A stretch of DNA of 60,477 nt from Alphaproteobacteria bacterium casp-alpha6 (GCA_001510135.1 LFER01000043.1:1-60477), one strand, 5' to 3'. Positions 33,545-43,828 are shown, counted from the first letter of the stretch. Numbers and translations: made by a program. Notes: generated by a model not told the origin, from the sequence alone.

Positions 33545-34614
33545 CGCGCCAGTCCCCCGTGCAATGTGGGCTGATCCAAGGCTGCAAACCCGTAATGGCG
33601 CAACCAGCGCAAATCGCTGTCAAAAAAGGATCTCAAATCCGGAATACCGTATTTCAACATGGCAATCCGGTCGATCCCCATACCAAAGGCGAACCCCTGC
33701 CATTGTTCTGGATCAATGCCACCAGCGGCCAGGACTTTGGGATGCACCATCCCGCTGCCAAGGATTTCCATCCAATCGTCACCTTCGCCCACGCGCAATT
33801 GCCCGTCAGCCCATGAACAGCGCAAATCCACCTCTGCAGAGGGTTCCGTAAATGGAAAATGGGAGGCACGAAAGCGCAGTTCCACATTATCCACGTTGAA
33901 AAAGGCTTTGACAAATTCCTCAAGTGTCCATTTGAGGTTCGCCATTGAGATATCTTTGTCCACGGCCAGCCCTTCGACCTGATGGAACATCGGCGTATGG
34001 GTCTGATCGTAATCTGCCCGATATACCCCACCGGGACAAATGACACGGACCGGTGCACCGGTTTTTTCCATGGTTCTGATCTGCACAGGGCTGGTATGTG
34101 TGCGCAAAACATGCGGGGGGCGAGTGTCCCCTTCACCGCGATGCATGTAAAAGGTATCCATTTCCGCCCGCGCAGGGTGATGGCCCGGAATGTTGAGAGT
34201 GTCAAAATTATACCAGTCGCTGTCTATGCGCGGTCCCTCAGCCACGGCAAAGCCCATATCGGCAAAAATTGCTGTGACCTCTTCCGTCACTTGGCTGACG
34301 GGATGTATCGTGCCCTGCCCCCGTCGGCGTGCCGGCAAAGTCACGTCTAACCATTCGCTGCGCAACCGTTCTTCGAGCGCGGCATCGGCAAGGGAGGCTT
34401 TACGTGCGGCGAGCGCGGAATTGATCTCATCTTTGAGGGCATTGAGTGCCGGTCCGGCAACCTGGCGTTCCTCAGGAGACATTTTTCCAAGTTCGCGCAT
34501 TTTTAGCGCAACTTCGCCCTTTTTGCCCACGGCTGCGATGCGCACATCTTCAAGTGCTGCTTCATCGCCAGCTTCAGCAATCGCATTTATAAATTTCGCG
34601 CGCAGCTCTTCCAT
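33541..34614 (-). CDS. pheS: phenylalanine--tRNA ligase alpha subunit
   Basis: 357 residues, normal. An N-terminal coiled-coil arm ([20 protein letters not shown]) is followed by the class II catalytic domain: motif 2 region [20 protein letters not shown] and motif 3 [18 protein letters not shown], plus HPLNQV-equivalent [11 protein letters not shown]. It forms the catalytic half of PheRS. It begins the pheS-amidotransferase-pheT-ytoQ run; the L20 terminator lies upstream, so it likely has its own promoter in 34615-34762. No clear phenylalanine leader peptide was found there. Confidence 0.97.
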   Translation of the reverse strand: MEELRAKFINAIAEAGDEAALEDVRIAAVGKKGEVALKMRELGKMSPEERQVAGPALNALKDEINSALAARKASLADAALEERLRSEWLDVTLPARRRGQGTIHPVSQVTEEVTAIFADMGFAVAEGPRIDSDWYNFDTLNIPGHHPARAEMDTFYMHRGEGDTRPPHVLRTHTSPVQIRTMEKTGAPVRVICPGGVYRADYDQTHTPMFHQVEGLAVDKDISMANLKWTLEEFVKAFFNVDNVELRFRASHFPFTEPSAEVDLRCSWADGQLRVGEGDDWMEILGSGMVHPKVLAAGGIDPEQWQGFAFGMGIDRIAMLKYGIPDLRSFFDSDLRWLRHYGFAALDQPTLHGGLAR

Positions 34615-34762
34615 TTTGACCCTCCGCTTCTTCAGGGTTTAGCTATCATATTTGCCCCGCAGCGCAAGGCGGAAGGCCGTGATTGGCCCCATTCTTTGGC
34701 TTTGTCGCAGATCCATTCTTCAGAATTGCGCAATGATCTTTAACCCAGCCCTCTCAAAACAA

Positions 34763-34789
34763 AAAGCCGCGCTCAAAAAACGCGGCTTT
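34763..34789 (-). terminator. intrinsic terminator of rpmI-rplT
   Basis: A nine-base perfect stem AAAGCCGCG/CGCGGCTTT with a nine-base loop. On the minus strand it is followed by a T-rich run (TTTTTG then more T). It lies 24 bases after the rplT stop and closes the L35-L20 operon. Confidence 0.88.
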
Positions 34790-34812
34790 CAAACATTTTG
34801 TGAATCTTATGA

Positions 34813-35175
34813 TTAAGACAGTGCCGCTTTTGCCTGAGACACGATGGCACCAAAAGCCTCTGGTTCATGAACAGCCAGATCGGCCAGAACTTTGCGGTCA
34901 ACTTCTATCCCTGCCAAATTCAGACCGTTAATGAAACGGGAATATGTCAGAGCCTCATCATGACTACGCACAGCCGCATTGATACGCTGGATCCACAAAG
35001 CGCGGAAATTGCGCTTGCGGTTGTGACGGTCGCGGGTTGCGTATTGGTTCGCCTTATCGACGGCCTGCGCTGCGACTTTGAATGTGTTCTTGCGACGACC
35101 ATAATAGCCTTTGGCTTGATCGATGATTTTCTTGTGACGGGCGTGGGTTACTGTACCACCTTTAACGCGTGACAT
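34813..35175 (-). CDS. rplT: 50S ribosomal protein L20
   Basis: 120 residues. [20 protein letters not shown] and [19 protein letters not shown], then [19 protein letters not shown] match bL20, an early assembly protein of the large subunit. It follows rpmI by 13 bases. infC, often the first gene of this operon, is not adjacent here: pyruvate kinase lies upstream instead. Confidence 0.97.
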   Translation of the reverse strand: MSRVKGGTVTHARHKKIIDQAKGYYGRRKNTFKVAAQAVDKANQYATRDRHNRKRNFRALWIQRINAAVRSHDEALTYSRFINGLNLAGIEVDRKVLADLAVHEPEAFGAIVSQAKAALS

Positions 35176-35188
35176 CTCTTAACTCTCC

Positions 35189-35389
35189 TTAGCGCGAATA
35201 GGGCATCATTGACTTGACGATTTTTTCGTCAGGCGCCGACATGACGGTTGTTCCGCGCGCTTGGCGGATGAATTTCGTTGTGCGTTTGATCATTCCGTGA
35301 CGCTTTCCAGCTTGCGCAGATTTCACGCGTCCACTTGCTGTCACCTTGAACCGCTTCTTGCAGCTCGACTTTGTCTTCATTTTAGGCAT
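35189..35389 (-). CDS. rpmI: 50S ribosomal protein L35
   Basis: 66 residues. [20 protein letters not shown] is the canonical bL35 start and [20 protein letters not shown] the body. A strong AGGAGA ribosome binding site precedes it. It is the first gene of a two-gene operon with rplT. Confidence 0.97.
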   Translation of the reverse strand: MPKMKTKSSCKKRFKVTASGRVKSAQAGKRHGMIKRTTKFIRQARGTTVMSAPDEKIVKSMMPYSR

Positions 35390-35502
35390 TTCCGTCTCCT
35401 GTCTTTCAGATACGCTTACGCGCGACTCGGCATGCCACTTCGCCGGTCCCGCAACAGGCCTGCCGTATAAGGCGCATTCGCGCGAGAGGCAAGGCGAAAG
35501 TT

Positions 35503-36948
35503 CTATTCAGGATCCATCGAATAGATCTGGCGTTCATCGCAGGGCGCCACACGCAGAATATTGGTGGTCCCCGGCACGTTAAAGGGCACACCTGCCATGA
35601 TAACCAATTGATCATCAGCGCTCGCATAGCCTTCGGCGAGAGCAGCACGCACGGCGGAAACAACGGCTTCTTTAAAGCGGTTTTTTGGCCCAGTCATCAC
35701 GCAGTTTGTACCCCAGCTCAATGCAAGGCGGCGCGCGGTGCGCATAACAGAGGTCATCGCCAAAATGGGTACCCTTGGTCTTTCGCGTGCAGTCAAAAGC
35801 GCCGTTGTGCCAGACTCTGTGTAACAACAGATACCTTTAATTTGGGTGGTTTCGGCGATCTCGCGGGCCGCTGCGACAATACCTTCAGCGATTGTAGAGC
35901 GATTTGCCGTTCGGGTGGCTTCTATCATACTGGTATAGGTGGGATCATTTTCAACTTCGACAGCCACATTGTTCATAGTCGTGACAGCCTCGATGGGAAA
36001 TGACCCCGCAGCAGATTCCGCCGACAGCATTATCGCATCCGCACCCTCATAAATCGCATTGGCAACATCTGAAACTTCAGCGCGCGTTGGCATCGGGCTT
36101 TCGATCATGGATTCCAACATCTGTGTCGCCACGATAACCGGCTTGGCGACTTCGCGACAGCGCAGTACAAGGCGTTTCTGGATGGGGGGAACGTTTTGCA
36201 CGGGCAGTTCGACACCCAAATCGCCCCGCGCCACCATGATCCCGTCAGAAACATTCAGGATTTCTTCAAAATGTTGCACAGCCGAAGGTTTTTCGATCTT
36301 TGACAGGATCGCCGCGCGGCCATCGGCAAGTTCGCGCGCTTCGATCAAATCCTGCGGTCTTTGCACAAAGGACAGCGCCAGCCAGTCCACGCCAAGATTA
36401 CAGACAAATTCAAGATCTGTCTTATCCTTTTCCGACAGCGCCGCAAGCGGGAGCACCACATCAGGAACATTAACGCCCTTACGATCAGAAATCATTCCAC
36501 CGGCAATTACCGTACATTGGGCGAATTCTGGCCCACAGCTTTCAACCCGAAGTCTGATTTTCCCATCATTAATCAACAGATGCGCACCGGCTTTGAGGGC
36601 TGCAAAAATTTCAGGATGTGGCAATTGAACGCGCTCAGCACTGCCCGGAGCATCCTCAAGATCCAATCGGAATGACGCGCCTTCCTCTAAGTCCACAGGC
36701 CCCTCGCCAAATACGCCAACGCGAAGCTTAGGCCCTTGAAGGTCCGCAAGAATTCCGATGGGACTGTTGAATTCCTTTTCGACCTGACGGATCAGCCTGT
36801 GTCGTTCTGTGATATCGTCATGGGTGCCATGGCTCATGTTCAGACGGAACACGTCCGCACCTGCAAGATGCAATTCCTTGATCATTTCATAACTTGAAGA
36901 CGCAGGCCCCAGGGTCGCCACTATTTTAACATTCCGATCCCGCTTCAT
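35503..36948 (-). CDS. pyk: pyruvate kinase
   Basis: 481 residues. The core contains [22 protein letters not shown], then [11 protein letters not shown], the active-site [11 protein letters not shown] and [12 protein letters not shown], and the C-terminal ISRR-like allosteric domain with [24 protein letters not shown]. It makes pyruvate and ATP from phosphoenolpyruvate and ADP. The ATG at 36948 is chosen because AGGAGA lies eight bases upstream on the coding strand; the in-frame ATG seven codons earlier has no such site. It is transcribed toward rpmI with about 113 bases between them. Confidence 0.95.
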   Translation of the reverse strand: MKRDRNVKIVATLGPASSSYEMIKELHLAGADVFRLNMSHGTHDDITERHRLIRQVEKEFNSPIGILADLQGPKLRVGVFGEGPVDLEEGASFRLDLEDAPGSAERVQLPHPEIFAALKAGAHLLINDGKIRLRVESCGPEFAQCTVIAGGMISDRKGVNVPDVVLPLAALSEKDKTDLEFVCNLGVDWLALSFVQRPQDLIEARELADGRAAILSKIEKPSAVQHFEEILNVSDGIMVARGDLGVELPVQNVPPIQKRLVLRCREVAKPVIVATQMLESMIESPMPTRAEVSDVANAIYEGADAIMLSAESAAGSFPIEAVTTMNNVAVEVENDPTYTSMIEATRTANRSTIAEGIVAAAREIAETTQIKGICCYTESGTTALLTARERPRVPILAMTSVMRTARRLALSWGTNCVMTGPKNRFKEAVVSAVRAALAEGYASADDQLVIMAGVPFNVPGTTNILRVAPCDERQIYSMDPE

Positions 36949-37163
36949 TTCGTCTCCTGTGTCTCTCATTTGATGTATTCATGCATTTTTCGGACAATGT
37001 ACGGCCTTCTAAATGCCACTACTGATAGCGCTCTCATTACAGACTGAGGAAAGTATCGCCAAGGGATTTCTTCAGAATAACGTTCAATTTAGCGTTTTGG
37101 TTCTTGAGTATGACGGAAATGATTATATGTCTGAGGGAAACTAATTGACCGGAAGGGCCCATA

Positions 37164-37472
37164 ATGGATGATCAAACCCGAATTGAATTAGAAGCGGCTG
37201 CCTTTCGCACACTGCGCGCCCACCTGATGGAAAAGCGCACCGATGTTCAAAACATCGACCTGATGAATATGGCTGGGTTTTGCCGCAACTGTCTTTCTCG
37301 TTGGTATCAGGAGGCTGCCAATGAAAAAGGAATTGAGATGTCCAAAGATGAAGCCCGCGAAATTTTCTACGGCATGAGCATGGATGAATGGAAAACCCAT
37401 TATCAGACAGACGCAAACGACGCGCAAAAGGCAGACTTCCAAAAAGCCTTTGATGAAAACGTCAAAAAATGA
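37164..37472 (+). CDS. DUF1244 family protein
   Basis: 102 residues. MNMAGFCRNCLSRWYQEAAN followed by SKDEAREIFYGMSMDEWK is the DUF1244 signature, including the conserved CxxC (CRNC). The family is small, common in proteobacteria, and functionally undefined, although the Cys pair suggests metal binding. A GGAAGGG ribosome binding site precedes the ATG. It converges with gltX with 12 bases between stops. Confidence 0.9.
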   Translation: MDDQTRIELEAAAFRTLRAHLMEKRTDVQNIDLMNMAGFCRNCLSRWYQEAANEKGIEMSKDEAREIFYGMSMDEWKTHYQTDANDAQKADFQKAFDENVKK

Positions 37473-37484
37473 GGCGCACCAAGG

Positions 37485-38810
37485 TCAGGTTTTGGCCTTG
37501 ATAACCTGAAGGAGGGGCAAAAGCGTCGACATATCCGGACCATGGGCCTGCCCCGTGAGTGCCAAGCGCAACGGCATGAAAAGCGATTTACCCTTGCGCC
37601 CTGTGGCCTCTTTGACAGCCTGTGTCCAATTGCTCCAAGTGTCAGCTGAAAAAGGGCCCTCCGGCAAGAGGGCCAAAGCCTCTGTCACAAAGTCCTTGTC
37701 CTCAGCTGAAATGACCGGCTCTGCGCCTTCGCTGCAGAGTGTCCACCAAGACGCCAGATCATTAAGCGTCGTGATATTGTCGCGTACAACGGTCCAAAAT
37801 GCGTCTGCACGATCCTCTGGCACCCCTGCATCCGTTACGGCATGGGCAACCGCCCCAAGGGGGAGGCTTTGTAAATACCGTGCAGTCAGGGGAAAGAGAT
37901 CGTCTTTGTCAAATTTGGTTGGCGCAGACCCGAAATGGGACAGGTCAAATCCCTCGGCCACCGCGGCGAGATCGCTTTGGAGTTCAACAGGTTGAGAAGA
38001 TCCGAGCCGCGCCATCAGGCTAATGAGGGCTTCTGGCAAAATGCCTTCTTTGCGCATATCTCGCAGAGACAAGGTCCCAAGGCGTTTTGACAGGCCCTCT
38101 CCTTGCGGGCCGGTCAAAAGCGAATGATGGGCAAACGTGGGAACTGTGCCACCAAGAGCATCCATCATCTGGATTTGGGTCGCGGTATTCGTCACATGGT
38201 CAGATCCGCGCACCACATGGGTGATCCCCATTTCCACATCATCCACGACTGAGGCCAAGGTATAAAGGTACTGGCCATCTCCGCGGATCAGCACGGGGTC
38301 TGACACGCTCGCCGCGTCAATTGAGATATCACCCAAAATCCCATCGCGCCATTCAATGCGGGTATGACTGAGTTTAAAGCGCCAATGCCCCTGCCCCCGC
38401 TCTGCCCGCAGAGCGTCTTTTTCCGAAGCGCTGAGCGCCAGTGCGGCGCGGTCATATACCGGCGGTTTACCCATATTGAGCTGCTTCTTACGCTTCAGGT
38501 CCAATTCCGTAGGTGTTTCAAAACATTCATAAAGTAGCCCCATCTCTCGCAGCCGGTCAGCCGCTGCATCGTAACGGGCAAGGCGGTCTGATTGCCGTTC
38601 GATCCGGTCCCATGTCAGGCCAAGCCATGTAAGGTCATCCTTCGTGGCCTCCACATATTCCTCTTTCGAGCGTTCCGCATCCGTGTCATCAATGCGCAAA
38701 ATGAACGTGCCGCCCAATTTACGCGACAGCAAGTAATTCATCAGCGCGGCGCGAAAATTGCCGATGTGTAAGTAGCCGGTTGGGGATGGCGCAAAGCGGG
38801 TGGTGGTCAT
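37485..38810 (-). CDS. gltX: glutamyl-tRNA synthetase
   Basis: 441 residues, class I synthetase. The HIGH motif is in SPTGYLHIGNFRAAL near residue 10 and the KMSKS equivalent in GEGLSKRLGTLSL near residue 240. EYVEATKDDLTWLGL and VVDDVEMGITHVVRGSDH also match GluRS. It attaches glutamate to tRNA-Glu. Many Rhodobacteraceae carry two gltX copies, and the slightly short C-terminus leaves open whether this one is the non-discriminating or the secondary enzyme. Confidence 0.95.
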   Translation of the reverse strand: MTTTRFAPSPTGYLHIGNFRAALMNYLLSRKLGGTFILRIDDTDAERSKEEYVEATKDDLTWLGLTWDRIERQSDRLARYDAAADRLREMGLLYECFETPTELDLKRKKQLNMGKPPVYDRAALALSASEKDALRAERGQGHWRFKLSHTRIEWRDGILGDISIDAASVSDPVLIRGDGQYLYTLASVVDDVEMGITHVVRGSDHVTNTATQIQMMDALGGTVPTFAHHSLLTGPQGEGLSKRLGTLSLRDMRKEGILPEALISLMARLGSSQPVELQSDLAAVAEGFDLSHFGSAPTKFDKDDLFPLTARYLQSLPLGAVAHAVTDAGVPEDRADAFWTVVRDNITTLNDLASWWTLCSEGAEPVISAEDKDFVTEALALLPEGPFSADTWSNWTQAVKEATGRKGKSLFMPLRLALTGQAHGPDMSTLLPLLQVIKAKT

Positions 38811-38941
38811 CTGGGATCTCCTATCGGGGCGACCTTTTCCACAGAGGCAAAGATTTGTCCAGATCTAGGCCGCATCTTAGCAATTTACCTTATGCAAAAA
38901 ACCTGATCTAGTCAGCAAAACTCCGTAAAAAAGGACGGATT

Positions 38942-40186
38942 ATGTCAAAGGCCATTGTCGTGATTGGAGCGGGAATTTGTGGGGCCGCTTGTGCACTTTG
39001 GCTGCGCCGTTCTGGCCATGATGTTCTTCTTCTTGATAAATCCGAACCAGGCATGGGTGCCTCTTATGGTAACGCAGGGCTTTTGGCCCAATGGGCCATT
39101 GTTCCGATGAATGAACCGGGGATTTGGAAAAACCTGCCCCGCTATCTGCTCGACCCGATGAGCCCGCTTTTTGTGAAATGGCGCTATCTCCCCCAGCTCG
39201 CACCTTGGCTTGTTGAGTTCCTGAAAAATGCCAGATCAACGACAAGCAACCGCACGTCAGAGGCGCTTGTACCGCTTTTATCAGATGCTGTTGAGCAACA
39301 TAAATCTCTGACGGAAGGCACCAAATCACAAACTTGGATCGCCGACAGCAAATTCAGCTACGCCTATCGTCATCGTGAATCTTTTGATGCTGACGCATTT
39401 GGTTGGGCCATCAAGGCGGATGCAGGCATGATACCGGAGGTATTAACAGGACCACAGGTGCAGGAAGAGGAACCCATTTGCGGACCGATGATCCAATGTC
39501 TTGCCGTGCTGAGCGGTCAGGGGCATATTTTAAATCCCCTTGGTTATGTGCGCAGCTTGGTCGATGCCTTCAAAGAGATGGGGGGCAGATATCTTCAGGC
39601 CGATGTGCTCGACTTTGAACGCGACGGCAAAAAGGTGCGTGCCGTGATCACCGACAAGGGGCGTATTGAGTGCGACAAAGCCGTTGTGACCGCGGGGATT
39701 TGGTCAAAACCCCTGATGGCAAAACTGGGCTTGAAGGTGCCGCTGGAAACGGAACGGGGCTACCATGTGATGTATAAAGCCCCATCTGAAATGCCGCGAA
39801 ATCCGATGATGATGACCATCGGGAAATTTGGGATTACCCCCATGTCCGAAGGGTTGCGGTGTGCAGGTACTGTGGAATTGGGCGGCATAAAACTTGGACC
39901 CAGCAAAGCGCCCATTCGCCTTATCCGGCGGCGTGTGGCAGAAGTCTTTCCCAATTTAACCTATCAAAGAAGCGAAGAATGGATGGGGTTTCGCCCCTCC
40001 ACCCCTGACAGCCTTCCCTTGATCGGGGAAATCGCCCAAAGCGGGATTTATACCGCCTTTGGACACCAACATGTTGGTCTGACTGCTGGGGCCAAAACGG
40101 GACGGTTGATTTCGGATCTGATCGCACAGAGTCTGCCCAATATAGATATGTCTCCCTATGATCCCAACCGTTACGCTGCACGATGA
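38942..40186 (+). CDS. FAD-dependent D-amino-acid dehydrogenase-like oxidoreductase
   Basis: 414 residues. The FAD dinucleotide fold is AIVVIGAGICGAACALWLRR with ASYGNAGLLAQW downstream; the C-terminal part contains GFRPSTPDSLPLIGEI and FGHQHVGLTAGAKTGRL, the DadA/DAO family signature. It probably oxidises a D-amino acid or similar amine to the keto acid, passing electrons to the membrane quinone pool. A clean AAGGA ribosome binding site precedes the ATG. It is a single gene between divergent gltX and the convergent ligase gene. The substrate is uncertain. Confidence 0.85.
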   Translation: MSKAIVVIGAGICGAACALWLRRSGHDVLLLDKSEPGMGASYGNAGLLAQWAIVPMNEPGIWKNLPRYLLDPMSPLFVKWRYLPQLAPWLVEFLKNARSTTSNRTSEALVPLLSDAVEQHKSLTEGTKSQTWIADSKFSYAYRHRESFDADAFGWAIKADAGMIPEVLTGPQVQEEEPICGPMIQCLAVLSGQGHILNPLGYVRSLVDAFKEMGGRYLQADVLDFERDGKKVRAVITDKGRIECDKAVVTAGIWSKPLMAKLGLKVPLETERGYHVMYKAPSEMPRNPMMMTIGKFGITPMSEGLRCAGTVELGGIKLGPSKAPIRLIRRRVAEVFPNLTYQRSEEWMGFRPSTPDSLPLIGEIAQSGIYTAFGHQHVGLTAGAKTGRLISDLIAQSLPNIDMSPYDPNRYAAR

Positions 40187-40237
40187 TGAAAGTTGACTTT
40201 CTGAACTAACGTCTGTTGCGCGACGAACGAATTGAAA

Positions 40238-41455
40238 TCAGTCGTATTTACGTTGATCTTCAATCACCAGACCATCACGGGGCAAACTGCCGACTGGAAA
40301 AATTTCGATTGTTCCTTTGAGCTTCAGATGCGTTTTTACGAGATCCTCAAAAACACTTGCCTCGCCGGCAGAGGTTTCGATTTGTACGGTCATTGCGTCC
40401 ATATCGCCCTCACGCGTGGCTATGACGCGTGCACGCGTGATCGCCTCATGGGAGGCCACAAGTACCGCCACCTGTTCGGGACGGACAAACATGCCCTTGA
40501 TTTTTGTTGTCTGATCCGCGCGTCCCATCCACCCTTTGATCCGCATGTTTGTGCGACCGCAAGGACTTTGCCCTGATAATACGGCACTCAGATCTCCGGT
40601 TGCGAACCGGATCAATGGATAATCTGGGTTAAGCGTCGTCACAATGACTTCGCCAACCTCCCCCTCTGGAACGGGGGTTCCTGTGCCGGGGGTGACAATT
40701 TCAACAATCACGCCCTCATCCACAATCATTCCCTCCATGGCAGGGCTTTCATAAGCGATGTTACCCAAGTCAGCGGTCGCATAGCATTGCAGACAAGCGA
40801 TGCCCCGATCTGCATATTCCTGCCGCAATGATGGAAATAATGCACCGCCGGCGACAACGGCTTTTGTTATCGACAAGCGTTCCCCCATCTCTTCCGCCTT
40901 GTCCAAAATCACCTTTAAATAATCAGGCGTTCCTGCATATGCGGTTGTTCCGACATCTACTGCTGCCCGAACCTGCAAATCAGTTTGGCCAATGCCTGCA
41001 GGCAGGACTGCCGCCCCGACAGCGCGCGCGCCACTTTCGAAAATCATGCCAGCAGGGGTCAAATGATATCCGAAACAATTCTGGACAATATCACCTTTCC
41101 CGACACCTGCTGCATGTGCAAAACGCCCCATGCGCCACCAGTCATGCTCCACGCCGCCGGGTTCATAGATCGGCCCCGGAGATTGGAAAATATGCGCAAA
41201 ATCGCTAAGTGTGCGCGCATTATACCCACCAAGCGCCTGCCCCGGTTTTTGAGCATTCGAAAGATCCGATTTCCGCAATATCGGCAGCTTTGCAAGGTCG
41301 TCCAGTGACAAAATGCCATCGGCCCCGACCGACGACAAACTCTCTTGATAGCCGGAAAGCGTTTTTGCCTGCGCAACCTGTGCCCGCAGCGCTGCCAGAT
41401 TTTCGTCTAAACGCTGGTCTGCTGTTCGTGTTTCCAGCGCATCGAAAAAGCTCAT
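40238..41455 (-). CDS. phenylacetate-CoA ligase-like enzyme
   Basis: 405 residues. Family features of PaaK-type ligases are visible: PILRKSDLSNAQ, a glycine-rich HIFQSPGPIYEPGG in place of the usual P-loop, an adenylate-binding CYATADLGNIAYES, and the terminal RIKGWMGRADQTTKIKGMFV. It would adenylate an organic acid and form its CoA thioester in the cytoplasm. It is the last gene of the minus-strand Liv-type transporter cluster, about 80 bases behind its second ATPase. No paa catabolic genes are nearby, so phenylacetate itself is not established as substrate. Confidence 0.85.
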   Translation of the reverse strand: MSFFDALETRTADQRLDENLAALRAQVAQAKTLSGYQESLSSVGADGILSLDDLAKLPILRKSDLSNAQKPGQALGGYNARTLSDFAHIFQSPGPIYEPGGVEHDWWRMGRFAHAAGVGKGDIVQNCFGYHLTPAGMIFESGARAVGAAVLPAGIGQTDLQVRAAVDVGTTAYAGTPDYLKVILDKAEEMGERLSITKAVVAGGALFPSLRQEYADRGIACLQCYATADLGNIAYESPAMEGMIVDEGVIVEIVTPGTGTPVPEGEVGEVIVTTLNPDYPLIRFATGDLSAVLSGQSPCGRTNMRIKGWMGRADQTTKIKGMFVRPEQVAVLVASHEAITRARVIATREGDMDAMTVQIETSAGEASVFEDLVKTHLKLKGTIEIFPVGSLPRDGLVIEDQRKYD

Positions 41456-41533
41456 CCCATCATCCTTACAACATATCAGCGGCACAGCAATTTTTATGAC
41501 TGTGATGCTTTATCTGACTTTGTTCCGCTCGCG

Positions 41534-42361
41534 TTAGTTCAACCAACGCTTGCGCCGACGATAACTGCGCGTGTCGCGAAACGATTTGCGTCCCTCATCA
41601 GACATTCCCAGATAAAACTCTTTCACATCTGGATTTTCGCGCAATTCAGCCGCGGGTCCATCCATAACAACGCGACCCGATTCTAGAATATAGCCGTAGT
41701 GCGCGTACCGCAGTGCGACGTTTGTATTCTGTTCCGCTAGTAAAAAGGTCACGCCTTCTTTTTCATTAAGGTCTTTCACAATTTGAAAGATTTCCTCAAC
41801 CAATTGGGGAGCAAGACCCATAGATGGTTCATCGAGCAACACCGTTTCAGGTTTTGACATCAAGGCCCGCCCTATGGCAACCATTTGCTGTTCTCCACCC
41901 GATGTATATCCTGCCAAAGATTTGCGACGCTCTTTCAGGCGCGGAAAGTAAGAATATACGAGGTCCAAATTCTGGTTCAATTCCGCACGCCCGATTTTGC
42001 GTGTGTAGGCACCCGTCAACAGGTTTTCCTCAACAGTGAGGTGTCCAAAACAATGACGCCCTTCCATGACTTGAATAACGCCTTTACGCACCAAATCCGC
42101 TGGTGACAAACCTGCAACGGTAGCACCACGATACTTGACAGAGCCTTTGGTAATTTCACCGCGCTCAGATAAGAGCAAATTTGAGATTGACTTAAGCGTT
42201 GTGGACTTCCCTGCTCCATTTCCGCCCAAAAGCGCCGTGATACCGCCTTTGGGAACCTTCAGGCTGACGCCCTTTAGAACCAGTATGACGTGATTGTAAA
42301 TCACTTCAACATTACTGACTTCCAGCAATATATCTTCTGTATTTGCACTGTCCAACATCAT
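41534..42361 (-). CDS. Liv-type ABC transporter ATP-binding protein (LivF-like)
   Basis: About 275 residues. Walker A is LGGNGAGKSTT, the signature motif in YTSGGEQQMVAIGRALM, and Walker B is ETVLLDEPSMGL. ENLLTGAYTRKIGRAE places it with LivF-like ATPases. The frame is open to 42415, but that extension runs through an intergenic hairpin, so the ATG at 42361 (or the next ATG, 42358) is taken. It energises uptake with the LivG-like partner. It lies between the substrate-binding protein gene and a CoA-ligase gene. Confidence 0.88.
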   Translation of the reverse strand: MMLDSANTEDILLEVSNVEVIYNHVILVLKGVSLKVPKGGITALLGGNGAGKSTTLKSISNLLLSERGEITKGSVKYRGATVAGLSPADLVRKGVIQVMEGRHCFGHLTVEENLLTGAYTRKIGRAELNQNLDLVYSYFPRLKERRKSLAGYTSGGEQQMVAIGRALMSKPETVLLDEPSMGLAPQLVEEIFQIVKDLNEKEGVTFLLAEQNTNVALRYAHYGYILESGRVVMDGPAAELRENPDVKEFYLGMSDEGRKSFRDTRSYRRRKRWLN

Positions 42362-42383
42362 GTAAGCCCCAGATTTCCCAAAA

Positions 42384-42411
42384 ATGCGCGGTCCGTTTGA
42401 AGACCGCGCAT
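42384..42411 (-). terminator. hairpin between substrate-binding protein and LivF-like gene
   Basis: A ten-base perfect stem ATGCGCGGTC/GACCGCGCAT with an eight-base loop lies 15 bases after the stop of the binding-protein gene. On the minus strand four further T residues follow, so it resembles an attenuating terminator or RNA-stabilising hairpin. Such hairpins often raise the level of the binding protein over downstream genes. Confidence 0.75.
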
Positions 42412-42426
42412 CCATCTTTCAACTCC

Positions 42427-43725
42427 TTAGCCGCAGGTTTGACCCTGCCACTCTGGTTTGTCTGCTTTATAAGCGGCTGCCGCTTCTTCCAAAAGTGGCT
42501 TCACAACATCTGCCATAGGTGCGATCGGATCTGAAATTTTTACGAAATCTGATCCATTCCACTGTTGGAAAAAGACAGAGCCGCCCCCTTCGTGGTCGAC
42601 ACAATCACCTTTAAGGTCACCGGTAAACCCAGCAAGCCCAAGCTCTCCGAGACGGGCCTGATCAAGCACGAAATTTTCCAGCCCCATCCGCATATCAGCG
42701 CCTGAAATGCTCTTTTTACCGGTCATCTTTTGTGCCGCAGAAATTGCTTCTGCAACGATAACCGCATTGTACACCCCACGGTTATACAGAACATTACCCA
42801 CAGTCGATGGATCTGCCTGTGAATTTCCAGCTTCTACAACATATTTGATAATGTCTTGGATCGCGGGGAAGTCTGTGCCGATACCAGAGAAGTTCGCACC
42901 GATGTAGCCTTTACCAGTTTCACCAACTGGCACAAGGTCAGCATGCGCTGATGACCACCAGTTGCCGATGAAACGGTCCATTGGGAAACGGATTTTTGCC
43001 GCTTCTTTGATTGCGGTCGCATTCATCGCGCCCCAACCCCACATGATCATCCAGTCAGGACGCTCTTTGCGGACGTTGAGCCATTGAGCAGACTGAGCCT
43101 GCATCTCTTTACCCGCAACTGGGAACATCGCCAATTCAAAACCCATTTCCGGGGCCAATTGCTCAAGAAGCGGAATTGGCTCGCGTCCATATCCGGCATC
43201 AAGGTAGATGAAGCCTATTTTCTTGCCTTTGAGGCCACCATTCTGATCGATATATTTCAGGATGGAAGACATCTGTGACCAGTAAGAGGTCGGATAGGTA
43301 AAGGTCCAAGGGAAGGTTTCGCCAACACCCGCCGCAGAAAGCCCATATCCCATTGACAGAACTGGGATTTCATCCACAGGTGCTTTGGGGATCAACTGAA
43401 GTGTAATGCCCGTCGACAACGGGTTATAAACCAAGGCGCCTTTGCCTTTTGTTGCCTCATAGCATTCCACGCCTTTTTGCGCGTTATAGGCAGTTTCGCA
43501 TTCTTCCAGAACCACTTTTGCACCGCCGATACCGCCGTCGCGCGCATTCAGCATTTCTAAGTAATCGTGAAACCCGTTTGCAAAGGGAATTCCGCCCCCA
43601 GCGAAAGGACCCGTACGGTAAGACAGCATCGGGATGAAAAGCTCATCTTCCGCTTGCGCCGCGTTAATCGATGCTGTGATGGCAACTGCTGCCGTCAAAG
43701 CACCTGTGATCAGTTTTTTCAACAT
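42427..43725 (-). CDS. Liv-type ABC transporter periplasmic substrate-binding protein
   Basis: 432 residues. The signal peptide MLKKLITGALTAAVAITASI ends with NAAQA, cleaved before EDELF. The mature protein has the type I periplasmic binding fold with EDELFIPMLSYRTGPFAGGG at the start and LDAGYGREPIPLLEQLA mid-way. Cysteines in EECETAYN and VECYEATK could form a disulfide. It binds an amino acid, amide or organic acid in the periplasm; the ligand is unknown. It is encoded 103 bases after the second permease, with a hairpin after its stop. The frame is open upstream to 43779 without support. Confidence 0.9.
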   Translation of the reverse strand: MLKKLITGALTAAVAITASINAAQAEDELFIPMLSYRTGPFAGGGIPFANGFHDYLEMLNARDGGIGGAKVVLEECETAYNAQKGVECYEATKGKGALVYNPLSTGITLQLIPKAPVDEIPVLSMGYGLSAAGVGETFPWTFTYPTSYWSQMSSILKYIDQNGGLKGKKIGFIYLDAGYGREPIPLLEQLAPEMGFELAMFPVAGKEMQAQSAQWLNVRKERPDWMIMWGWGAMNATAIKEAAKIRFPMDRFIGNWWSSAHADLVPVGETGKGYIGANFSGIGTDFPAIQDIIKYVVEAGNSQADPSTVGNVLYNRGVYNAVIVAEAISAAQKMTGKKSISGADMRMGLENFVLDQARLGELGLAGFTGDLKGDCVDHEGGGSVFFQQWNGSDFVKISDPIAPMADVVKPLLEEAAAAYKADKPEWQGQTCG

Positions 43726-43828
43726 TTTCACTCTCCCAGTTAGTTGTGGCTTTGTCAGCCATTGAAAATTTGGAACCATTTCTTTTTGCCGTTGGTCAGG
43801 CTCCTACAAACCAACCGCTCAGAACGGC

